DNA of 64,000 bases from Mycobacterium lepromatosis (GTDB lineage: Bacteria; Actinomycetota; Actinomycetes; Mycobacteriales; Mycobacteriaceae), in assembly GCF_000975265.2 (NCBI RefSeq), contig NZ_CP083405.1, positions 3,100,001-3,164,000 of the forward strand, written 5' to 3'. Position numbers and translations under genes: made by a program. Of the stretch, positions 57,012 through 64,000 are shown one piece after another. Position 1 is the first letter of the stretch. Every line of letters starts with the position of its first letter. The notes under the pieces were generated by a model. That model made no database searches. It was not told where the DNA came from and worked only from the letters and a program-made list of their open reading frames with translations.

Positions 57012-59768
57012 CTACCCGGCGTCAACTGCAACGATGCCGCGCCGGACATCGTTTATTGCGCGCTTAGCTGTGGCTCGCAAATCAGGGTCGGGGGCAGCGT
57101 TGCGAAGTTGATCCAATAGGTCGAGCACCTGGCGGCAACTGCGCACAAAATCCCCCGCTGATAACGGCACACCGTTACCCGCCGCGTCGGCCGCAGCTAA
57201 CACCATCGCTAAATCACCGGTCCGAGCCCAGCAGTAAATGACATCGACAAACCCGTCGTCGGGTTCACGGCTCAACGCGATTCGGTGCCGTTGCTCATCG
57301 GCGCGCAAGATCGCGGATAACCTCGAAGTGTGTTGCAGCGCCTGGCATAACCGCGGTGTGGGCGCCTCGGCGTCAACTGGGCCACCGGGGCCGTCATAAA
57401 CACGCGTTTCGTAGAGCACCGCTGAGACCACGGCTGCTAACTCCGCGGGCCGCAAGCCTGCCCATGCACCGGTTCGCAGGCATTCAGCGACCAACAAATC
57501 GCTTTCGCTGTAGATGCGGGCCAACAACCGGCCGTCATCAGTAACTTGGAGATCATCAGCCGGGCCTTGGATGAAGTCGCGCTCGGTGAGCAACCCGACG
57601 ATCCGATCAAAAGTCCGAGCCAACGAGTTGGTGGTTGCGGCCACTTTAAGCTGCAGCTGCGCGTTGTCGCGTTCGATGCGCAAATAGCGCTCGGCCTGCC
57701 GTAACTGGGCGTCCAAGCCGGGTGTGTCATGTGACCGATGACGACGCAGTTGCGCGCGCAACGACGCGAGCTCGGGATCGTGCAATGCACCGTCATTAAA
57801 GCCGTTTTTATCGACTCCACCGCCGACATCAAAAACTGACAACCGTGTGGCGGCCGATAGCAACGCGGAGGCTAGCTCACGACGAACCCGCGGCTGGCGA
57901 TGTTCGACCCGCTTGGGCAACGTCATCGAGCCAACCGGCGCGGCCGCACCTACATAATCCGACGAGGAAATCCGTCCAGCCCATCGGTGTTCGGTGAGCA
58001 CCAACGGGCGCGGGTCGGAGCTATCGCGGGCAGATTCGAGAACCACCGCCAGTCCGCCGTGCCGACCATGCGTGATGGTGATGATATCGCCTCGCCGCAA
58101 CGCCGCCAACGCATCATTGGCCGCCTGCTGACGCTGTAGCCTAAACGCGCAGGAATGCGCACGCTCAATCTCTGCGATCCGCGCACGTAGCCGAGCATAT
58201 TCGAAAATAGGCGCATCCGGCCCGCCAAGTTCAGAGGCAATATCGCCAAGCATCTGAGTACCGCGTTCGATGCCTCGGACCAACCCGACGATGGATCGAT
58301 CGGCTTGGTATTGGGCAAACGACTGCTCTAGCAGCTTGTGCGCCTGCTCGGGACTCATCCGGTTTACCAGGTTGATCGTCATGTTGTACGAAGGCACAAA
58401 CGAACTACGTAGCGGAAAGGTACGAGTGGAAGCCAAGCCGGCCACCGCTGAAGGTTTGCTGGTGTCTTCGCCGGGGTGCCAGATCACCACCACATGACCC
58501 TCGACATCGATGCCCCGCCGGCCGGCGCGGCCCGTTAGCTGGGTGTACTCCCCCGGCGTCAGCGGAACATGCTGTTCGCCGTTGAATTTCACTAGCCGCT
58601 CAAGCACCACCGTGCGCGCGGGCATATTGATACCCAGCGCCAACGTCTCGGTGGCAAACACCACCTTCACCAGCCCCGCGGCGAACAACTCCTCGACAGC
58701 CTGTCGGAATGCCGGCAACATCCCAGCATGATGGGCCGCCAGACCGCGCATCAACCCCTCCCGCCACTCGTAGTAGCCGAGTACCGTCAGGTCGACGTCC
58801 GCGAGACCACCACAACAATGGTCGATCATCTCCGCAATCTGGGCGCGCTCCTCCTCGCTGGTCAGCCGCAGCGGCGACCGCAGGCACTGCCGAACTGCGT
58901 CGTCGCAACCGACCCGAGAGAACACAAACGTGATCGCCGGCAAAAGTCCTTCGGCATCCAGGATCGCGATTACCTCCGGGCGCGCAGGTGGCCGGTAGAA
59001 GCCCGGCCGGACACCGTTGCTTCTCCCCCTCTGCCGGCGGGGATTTCGCCCGTCCGACCTCCGGTCCGCCTCGCGGCGATGTGCGATGTGACGTAGCAGG
59101 TCAGGGTCGACGCGAGATTGGTCGACGTTGCTGTCGTAATCGAACAAGTCGAAGAGCCGCTTACCGACTAAGACGTGTTGCCACAATGGCACCGGCCGAT
59201 GTTCGTCGACGACCACCGTCGTATCGCCGCGTACGGTCTGGACCCAGCCACCGAACTCTTCGGCGTTGCTCACTGTCGCCGACAGACTGACCACTCGCAC
59301 CTCATCGGGCAAATGCAGGATCACTTCCTCCCATACCGGACCCCGCATCCGGTCGGCAAGAAAGTGCACCTCGTCCATAACCACATGGGAAAGTCCTTGT
59401 AGTGCAGGCGAATCAGCGTAAAGCATGTTACGCAGCACTTCGGTGGTCATTACCACCACGGGCGAATCACCGTTCACCGATTGGTCACCAGTCAGCAACC
59501 CGACCCGGTTGCGGCCGTAGCGCGCAGTGAGGTCGGTGTGCTTTTGGTTGCTCAGCGCTTTCAGCGGTGTGGTGTAGAAGCACTTACCACCAGCCGCTAA
59601 CGCAAGGTGTACGGCGAATTCGCCGACCACGGTCTTGCCGGCACCGGTCGGCGCGCAGACCAGCACACCATGGCCGCGTTCAAGTGCCGCACACGCCCGC
59701 TGCTGAAAATCGTCGAGCGAAAAGGGCAGTTCCGCGATGAACCGGACCAACTCGGCCAGGTCAGTCAT
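57012..59768 (-). CDS. helY: Ski2-like DEVH-box RNA helicase HelY
   Basis: A 918-residue superfamily 2 helicase related to yeast Ski2/Mtr4. Walker A is APTGAGKT (39-46) and DEVH is at 132-135. SLSATVSNAEEFGGWV (SAT motif III), MPARTVVLERLVKFNG and QLTGRAGRRGIDVEGHVVVI (motif VI) follow. The C-terminal half holds the DSHCT-type domain found in exosome helicases. Intact and slightly longer than Rv2092c (906). The probable role is RNA processing or decay with mycobacterial nucleases; not demonstrated here. tatC lies upstream, 24 bases away, on the same strand. Confidence 0.95.
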   Translation of the reverse strand: MTDLAELVRFIAELPFSLDDFQQRACAALERGHGVLVCAPTGAGKTVVGEFAVHLALAAGGKCFYTTPLKALSNQKHTDLTARYGRNRVGLLTGDQSVNGDSPVVVMTTEVLRNMLYADSPALQGLSHVVMDEVHFLADRMRGPVWEEVILHLPDEVRVVSLSATVSNAEEFGGWVQTVRGDTTVVVDEHRPVPLWQHVLVGKRLFDLFDYDSNVDQSRVDPDLLRHIAHRREADRRSDGRNPRRQRGRSNGVRPGFYRPPARPEVIAILDAEGLLPAITFVFSRVGCDDAVRQCLRSPLRLTSEEERAQIAEMIDHCCGGLADVDLTVLGYYEWREGLMRGLAAHHAGMLPAFRQAVEELFAAGLVKVVFATETLALGINMPARTVVLERLVKFNGEQHVPLTPGEYTQLTGRAGRRGIDVEGHVVVIWHPGEDTSKPSAVAGLASTRTFPLRSSFVPSYNMTINLVNRMSPEQAHKLLEQSFAQYQADRSIVGLVRGIERGTQMLGDIASELGGPDAPIFEYARLRARIAEIERAHSCAFRLQRQQAANDALAALRRGDIITITHGRHGGLAVVLESARDSSDPRPLVLTEHRWAGRISSSDYVGAAAPVGSMTLPKRVEHRQPRVRRELASALLSAATRLSVFDVGGGVDKNGFNDGALHDPELASLRAQLRRHRSHDTPGLDAQLRQAERYLRIERDNAQLQLKVAATTNSLARTFDRIVGLLTERDFIQGPADDLQVTDDGRLLARIYSESDLLVAECLRTGAWAGLRPAELAAVVSAVLYETRVYDGPGGPVDAEAPTPRLCQALQHTSRLSAILRADEQRHRIALSREPDDGFVDVIYCWARTGDLAMVLAAADAAGNGVPLSAGDFVRSCRQVLDLLDQLRNAAPDPDLRATAKRAINDVRRGIVAVDAG

Positions 59769-59792
59769 GCTGCCGCCGCGCGGCGCCGACGT

Positions 59793-60743
59793 TTATGTAA
59801 CGTCGTCATTAGACGTAGCAGTATACGACCGTTCCGGTATCGACGAGGGCGGCTCGATGGCAGACGCTTCATCGTCATCGATTAAGGCTTCACGCTTGAC
59901 TTTATGCTTGTCGTGCAGCCGAGCTACCTGGATAGCCAGCTCGAGCAGCATGGTCAGAGCCGCTCCAAGCGCTGTCATCGAAAATGGGTCAGATCCGGGC
60001 GTGAATACAGCCGCAAACACAAACATCACGAATATTAGACCACGACGCCAAGACTTCAGCTGCTGATAGGTCAGAAGGCCAGCGATGTTGAGCATGACGA
60101 TCAACAGCGGGAACTCAAAGCTGACCCCGAAAACCACCAGAAGGCTCAACAGAAAACCGAAATACCGGTCGCCGGAAAGCGCGGTCACTTGCACACCGCT
60201 ACCGACAAGCAGCAAGAAACCCAACGCTTTGGGCAACACCAAATGTGCCAGTACAGTACCGCCGACGAACAGCACCGCTGCCGGGACCACGAAAGCCATC
60301 GCGAAGCGACGTTCCTTCGTGTAGAGCCCCGGCGTGATGAACGCCCAGAGCTGGTAAAACCACACTGGGGAGGCCAACACGATCCCCGCGGCCATCCCAA
60401 CCTTGATTCGCAGCATGAACTGATCGAACGGCGCTGTGGCCAACAACCGGCACTGCCCGTCGGCACTGATATCCGCACGTGCCGCTTGCGGCAGCGAACA
60501 GTACGGACGCCGTAACCACTCGCCGAGACTCTCCCACCCAAAGATGGGATGGGAGTACCAGATGAACCCGAAAACTGTGGTGACCACGATCGCGGCCAAC
60601 GAGATCAGTAGCCGGGTCCGCAGCTCAGTAAGGTGGCCGACCAGCGACATAGTCGCATCTGGATTGGTGCGACTGCGCCTGTAATGCCGCTTAAGTCGTT
60701 TGAGGATGCCACAGACACGCACTAAAGCCCTGCAACCGTTCAC
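59793..60743 (-). CDS. tatC: Twin-arginine translocase subunit TatC
   Basis: The core receptor that recognises twin-arginine signal peptides of folded exported proteins. It has 316 residues with six predicted helices. [20 protein letters not shown] opens the conserved region; [20 protein letters not shown] and [20 protein letters not shown] are hallmarks. The first 30 residues are basic and could be an over-long start; the internal ATG of MSLVGHL gives about 285 residues. The charged C-terminal tail is cytosolic. Followed by helY. Confidence 0.95.
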   Translation of the reverse strand: MNGCRALVRVCGILKRLKRHYRRSRTNPDATMSLVGHLTELRTRLLISLAAIVVTTVFGFIWYSHPIFGWESLGEWLRRPYCSLPQAARADISADGQCRLLATAPFDQFMLRIKVGMAAGIVLASPVWFYQLWAFITPGLYTKERRFAMAFVVPAAVLFVGGTVLAHLVLPKALGFLLLVGSGVQVTALSGDRYFGFLLSLLVVFGVSFEFPLLIVMLNIAGLLTYQQLKSWRRGLIFVMFVFAAVFTPGSDPFSMTALGAALTMLLELAIQVARLHDKHKVKREALIDDDEASAIEPPSSIPERSYTATSNDDVT

Positions 60744-60787
60744 GACGTTTGGTCAGTGACGCTCTAGGAGTGCGACGGTGTGCCGTG

Positions 60788-61054
60788 TTAAGCCGACCGC
60801 GCCTCGGTGTGACCCTGCTCGGTCGACCACGGCGGGTCGACCCGCTGGGACTGCGCGGCCGTGGGGGTCAGCATTGGTTTATCAAGGGCGGACGCTTCCA
60901 CCTGGTTCTCGGTCTGCATTTCACGTAGTTCGGACTTAAAGATGCGCATCGACTTACCCAACGAGCGCGCCGCATCGGGGAGCTTCTTGGCACCAAACAG
61001 CAGGACCACTACGACAGCCAAGATCGTCCAGTGCCATGGACTAAGACTGCCCAC
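60788..61054 (-). CDS. tatA: Sec-independent translocase subunit TatA
   Basis: An 88-residue pore-forming Tat subunit. The start is the GTG at 61054 with GGAGGT seven bases upstream, giving [20 protein letters not shown]; the frame is open upstream but without meaning. One transmembrane helix is followed by the hinge [20 protein letters not shown] and an amphipathic helix. The tail is variable. Lies 44 bases before tatC on the same strand, so they form one unit. Confidence 0.93.
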   Translation of the reverse strand: MGSLSPWHWTILAVVVVLLFGAKKLPDAARSLGKSMRIFKSELREMQTENQVEASALDKPMLTPTAAQSQRVDPPWSTEQGHTEARSA

Positions 61055-61124
61055 TTTATTTACCTCCAGACATCCAGCGGATGCTACAGCAGCAGCCCCA
61101 CCTCCCAGCGTCCGCACTACGGCA

Positions 61125-62099
61125 TCACGCCTGAACCGTAGCCTGGTAGAACTGCAGAGCAGCGACCGCAGCATTTCGCACTCGGTACGCGAGCGCCTCC
61201 GGTAATTGTACTTTCACGGCCGACCCGAAGCCTAGCACCAAGCGCGTCATCCAATCATCCGAAGCGTAAGTCATGACCGCCTGGAAAGACCCATCCGGCA
61301 ACTCATGGACCTGCCGCATCGGGTAGTAGTCGAATATCCAGGACACCGAACGCGCCACCCACAGCGTCGCCGAAGGCAGCGACGGGTCGCCGTCGAAGAG
61401 CGATGTGTCTGGCCGCGCCTGCCGCGCTGGTTCAGGTGCGGCGGCCGGCTCATCCAGCTCGCGGGCCGCCACGATCCGGTCAAAGCGGAACAGCCGAACC
61501 CCTTCGGCTTCGTGCGACCAGGCCTGGAGGTAGCTTTGGTCGCCTACCAGCAGTATTCGGATAGGGTCGACGATCCGGCTGGTCAAAGTGTCATGCGACG
61601 CAGAGTAGTAGTCTATCACCAGTGCTTGTTCGTCCCGCACAGCCGCGCGCACTGCGGCCGCGACGTGACTCTCGGAGGGCGGCCGCGCATCGACTGAGGC
61701 CACCGATCCAGTGACCTCGTGCCCCATAACAACGGCTGCGACCTCGAGCTTGGCGATCGCGCTGCGCGCCGCCTCCGGATCAACCACCCCCGGAATGTCG
61801 GCCAGTGCCCGAAGCGCCACCAGCAGGCCGATGACCTCTGGCGACGTCAGCTGCAACGGTCGGTCGATGCCCGCTGAGAAAGTCACCTCGATGGTGTCAC
61901 CAGAGAACTCGAAGTCAATGAGATCACCGGGGCCATAGCCAGGAAGACCGCACACCCACAGCTGGTTAAGGTCCTGCTCTAACTGCCTGGCGGACACCCC
62001 CAAATCGGCGGCAGCTTCCGCACGGGTGATCCGCGGGTTAGCCTGGAAGTACGGCACCATATTGAGCAGCCGCACCAGGTGGGTGGACAGCTGTGTCAT
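61125..62099 (-). CDS. pafC: WYL-domain transcriptional regulator PafC
   Basis: A 324-residue partner of PafB in the mycobacterial RecA-independent DNA damage response. An N-terminal helix-turn-helix ([20 protein letters not shown]) is followed by a WYL sensor domain ([20 protein letters not shown], then [20 protein letters not shown]) and the WCX extension. The ATG overlaps the pafB stop by four bases (62096-62099), so translation is coupled. Equivalent to Rv2095c. Confidence 0.93.
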   Translation of the reverse strand: MTQLSTHLVRLLNMVPYFQANPRITRAEAAADLGVSARQLEQDLNQLWVCGLPGYGPGDLIDFEFSGDTIEVTFSAGIDRPLQLTSPEVIGLLVALRALADIPGVVDPEAARSAIAKLEVAAVVMGHEVTGSVASVDARPPSESHVAAAVRAAVRDEQALVIDYYSASHDTLTSRIVDPIRILLVGDQSYLQAWSHEAEGVRLFRFDRIVAARELDEPAAAPEPARQARPDTSLFDGDPSLPSATLWVARSVSWIFDYYPMRQVHELPDGSFQAVMTYASDDWMTRLVLGFGSAVKVQLPEALAYRVRNAAVAALQFYQATVQA

Positions 62100-63091
62100 A
62101 AAGGCCCTGCTCCCGCGTGGGCGCGCAACCGTGTCAGCACATCGTCGCGCAGAGCGTCTGGCTCGAGCACGACAGCGTCGGCACCGTGGCCAGCGATGTC
62201 ACGAGCCAGCCGGTCGATGGATCCAATGTCGAGTTCGATCACCTGACCGTCGCGGCCGCCCAGTCGCCGAGCACCGGCGGGTCGTCCAGCATGGCGCAAC
62301 GCAGTGGCCCGCCCGTCGACGACCCACACCCGGGCGATAGCGTCAGTCGGCACTTTGGCGACGGCGCTGGACACGATCCTGCGCAAATCGACGCCGTCAG
62401 GCACGGTGACAGCGCCGACTGGCCCGATCGGCGCGACCTCCGAACCGATCCGAGAGAGCCGAAAGGTACGGGTGGCATTGCTATCGCAGTCGTGGCCAAC
62501 GAGATACCAGCGACTGTTCGCGGTGACCACACCCCACGGTTTGACGGTGCGCGTGGTGTAGGGCTCCGCCCGCGACGACCGGTACCGAAACTGCACTGCC
62601 TGCCGAGAACCAATAGCCGATAACAGGATTGACAGAACGTCCTCCGACCCACGCAAACCCGACACCCCAGCCGAAGAGACGATGACCACCGGTGTATCGA
62701 GGGGGTCGATGTCCACCCCGGCGGCCCGCAGCTTGAGCAATGCGCCTTGTGTCGCGGTGATCAGTTCGTGCGATTCCCACAGCTGAGTGGCGACAGCTAC
62801 TGCAGCCGCTTCGTCCGGGGTTAGCTCGACGGGAGGAAGTGCGTACGCATCGCGGTTGATGCGGTAGCCCTCGGAAAAGTCTAGCGCCGACACCTTGCCA
62901 ACCTCGAGCGGTATGCCGAGGTCACGTAACTCGTTCTTATCGCGCTCAAACATCCGGGAGAACGCCTCTACGGTAGGACTGTCGGAGTAACCCGCCACGC
63001 TGGATCTGATCTTTTCAGCGGTAATGTAGCCACGGGTCGACATCAAGGCGATAACCAGGTTGACCAGCCGTTCGACTTTCGAAGTCGCCAT
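62096..63091 (-). CDS. pafB: WYL-domain transcriptional regulator PafB
   Basis: A 331-residue subunit of the PafBC activator of DNA-repair genes. The N-terminal winged helix (LVNLVIALMSTRGYITAEKI) is followed by the WYL domain (GSRQAVQFRYRSSRAEPYTT with VVTANSRWYLVGHDCDSN) and a WCX domain. Lies 6 bases downstream of pafA, consistent with the pafA-pafB-pafC transcript known in mycobacteria. Equivalent to Rv2096c and of near-identical length. Confidence 0.93.
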   Translation of the reverse strand: MATSKVERLVNLVIALMSTRGYITAEKIRSSVAGYSDSPTVEAFSRMFERDKNELRDLGIPLEVGKVSALDFSEGYRINRDAYALPPVELTPDEAAAVAVATQLWESHELITATQGALLKLRAAGVDIDPLDTPVVIVSSAGVSGLRGSEDVLSILLSAIGSRQAVQFRYRSSRAEPYTTRTVKPWGVVTANSRWYLVGHDCDSNATRTFRLSRIGSEVAPIGPVGAVTVPDGVDLRRIVSSAVAKVPTDAIARVWVVDGRATALRHAGRPAGARRLGGRDGQVIELDIGSIDRLARDIAGHGADAVVLEPDALRDDVLTRLRAHAGAGPL

Positions 63092-63097
63092 GTATAG

Positions 63098-64000
63098 CTA
63101 CATGCTCGCTATCAGTCGTTTGACCCGCTCGTCGACCGCGCGAAAAGGGTCTTTACACAACACCGTGCGCTGCGCCTGGTCGTTCAGTTTAAGATGTACC
63201 CAGTCGACGGTGAAATCACGTCCCGCCGCCTGCGCGGCGCTAATGAACTCACCGCGCAGCCTGGCGCGGGTGGTCTGCGGCGGATGGTCGACCGCGTCGG
63301 TTATGTCTTCGTCGGTCGTGACGCGCGCCGCCAGCCCCTTACGCTGCAGTAGATCGAAGACACCGCGCCCGCGCTTGATGTCGTGATAGGCCAAGTCCAA
63401 CTGGGCGATCTTCGGATCGATAAGCTCCATGTTGTCGCGGTCCTGATAGCGCTGAAACAACTTACGTTTGATCACCCAGTCGATCTCGGTATCCACCTTG
63501 GCGAAATCCTGGCTCTCAACGGCGTCGAGCTGACGGCCCCAAAGGTCAACGACCTGCTCGAGCTGGGTGTTGGGCTCCCGGGTCTGCAGATGCTCGACGG
63601 CCCGGGCGTAGTATTCCCGCTGGATATCTAGCGCACTAGCCTGACGCCCTCCGGCCAACCGCACCGGCCGGCACCCAGTGATGTCATGGCTGACCTCGCG
63701 GATGGCGCGAATAGGGTTTTCCAGCGAAAAGTCGCGAAACGGAATCCCGGCTTCGACCATTTCCAACACGAGCGCGGCGGTGCCCACCTTGAGCATGGTG
63801 GTGGTCTCGCACATATTAGAGTCACCGACGATGACGTGCAGCCGCCTATACTTCTCAGCGTCGGCGTGCGGCTCGTCGCGGGTGTTGATAATCGGTCGGC
63901 TACGAGTAGTCGCCGAAGAGACGCCCTCCCAGATGTGTTCGGCACGTTGTGACAGGCAGAACGCCGCGGCTTTGGGGGTTTGCAGCACCTTGCCGGCTCC
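63098..64000 (-). CDS. pafA: Pup-protein ligase PafA (3' part)
   Basis: The C-terminal two thirds of the enzyme that attaches Pup to lysines of proteasome substrates; the window ends inside the gene, as the frame continues past 64000. [20 protein letters not shown] is the first visible part. [20 protein letters not shown] is a conserved nucleotide/Pup-site strand, and [20 protein letters not shown] lies in the glutamine-synthetase-like fold. The C-terminal small domain ends RLIASM. About 300 of the usual 452 residues are seen, all intact. Confidence 0.95.
   Translation of the reverse strand, partial: GAGKVLQTPKAAAFCLSQRAEHIWEGVSSATTRSRPIINTRDEPHADAEKYRRLHVIVGDSNMCETTTMLKVGTAALVLEMVEAGIPFRDFSLENPIRAIREVSHDITGCRPVRLAGGRQASALDIQREYYARAVEHLQTREPNTQLEQVVDLWGRQLDAVESQDFAKVDTEIDWVIKRKLFQRYQDRDNMELIDPKIAQLDLAYHDIKRGRGVFDLLQRKGLAARVTTDEDITDAVDHPPQTTRARLRGEFISAAQAAGRDFTVDWVHLKLNDQAQRTVLCKDPFRAVDERVKRLIASM

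Overview
The window looks like a leprosy-bacillus genome, either Mycobacterium leprae or its sister M. lepromatosis. The intact proteins are clearly mycobacterial (DesA2, PhoH2, HelY, PafABC, a 19 kDa-type lipoprotein). About half of the DNA is pseudogene debris, in which family motifs survive but jump frames and hit stops every few tens of codons. The RpoA and RplQ sequences resemble what I recall of M. leprae but are not identical to it, and one gene junction (Rv1100-like next to Rv2089c-like) is not one I recall from M. leprae. I therefore lean to M. lepromatosis, as inference only. Rv numbers below are M. tuberculosis H37Rv equivalents recalled from memory.

Region A (1-13.7 kb) follows the Rv1915-Rv1932 order. 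It has an intact 762-aa isocitrate lyase and an intact Rv1919c-like SRPBCC protein. Around them are remains of an ECF sigma factor, a luciferase-like monooxygenase, a short-chain fatty acid transporter, a fatty acyl-AMP ligase (FadD31 position), Rv1927, an SDR, Rv1929c, a DJ-1/PfpI protein, an AraC regulator and thiol peroxidase.

Region B (13.7-30.7 kb) is almost entirely decayed: alpha/beta hydrolase, CDF metal transporter, SDR, methyltransferase and multicopper oxidase remnants. It contains one intact APC-type permease and a nested mobile element, an IS630-type transposase gene interrupted by a decayed group II intron whose 34-nt domain V is still recognisable.

Region C (30.7-37.9 kb) is healthy. 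It has an LpqH-type lipoprotein, rmlC-rmlB for dTDP-rhamnose (cell-wall linker), and the infA-rpmJ-rpsM-rpsK-rpsD-rpoA-rplQ-truA translation/transcription operon. Region D (38.7-49.4 kb) follows Rv1092c-Rv1100: coaA, glyA, desA2, phoH2, a polysaccharide deacetylase, a dead adenylate cyclase, fum, glpX and a DUF4245 protein.

A junction zone (49.4-53.9 kb) holds a dienelactone hydrolase remnant, an IS30-type remnant bounded by a perfect 156-bp inverted repeat, and an IS110-type remnant. Beyond it, region E (53.9-64 kb) follows Rv2089c-Rv2097c: dead pepE, dead 5'-3' exonuclease, a proline-rich DUF4333 protein carrying an 18-bp tandem repeat, helY, tatC, tatA, pafC, pafB and the 3' part of pafA. 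What survives is core metabolism, ribosome/RNA polymerase, envelope synthesis, Tat export and Pup ligation. Regulators, redox defence, metal handling and lipid accessory genes have decayed.
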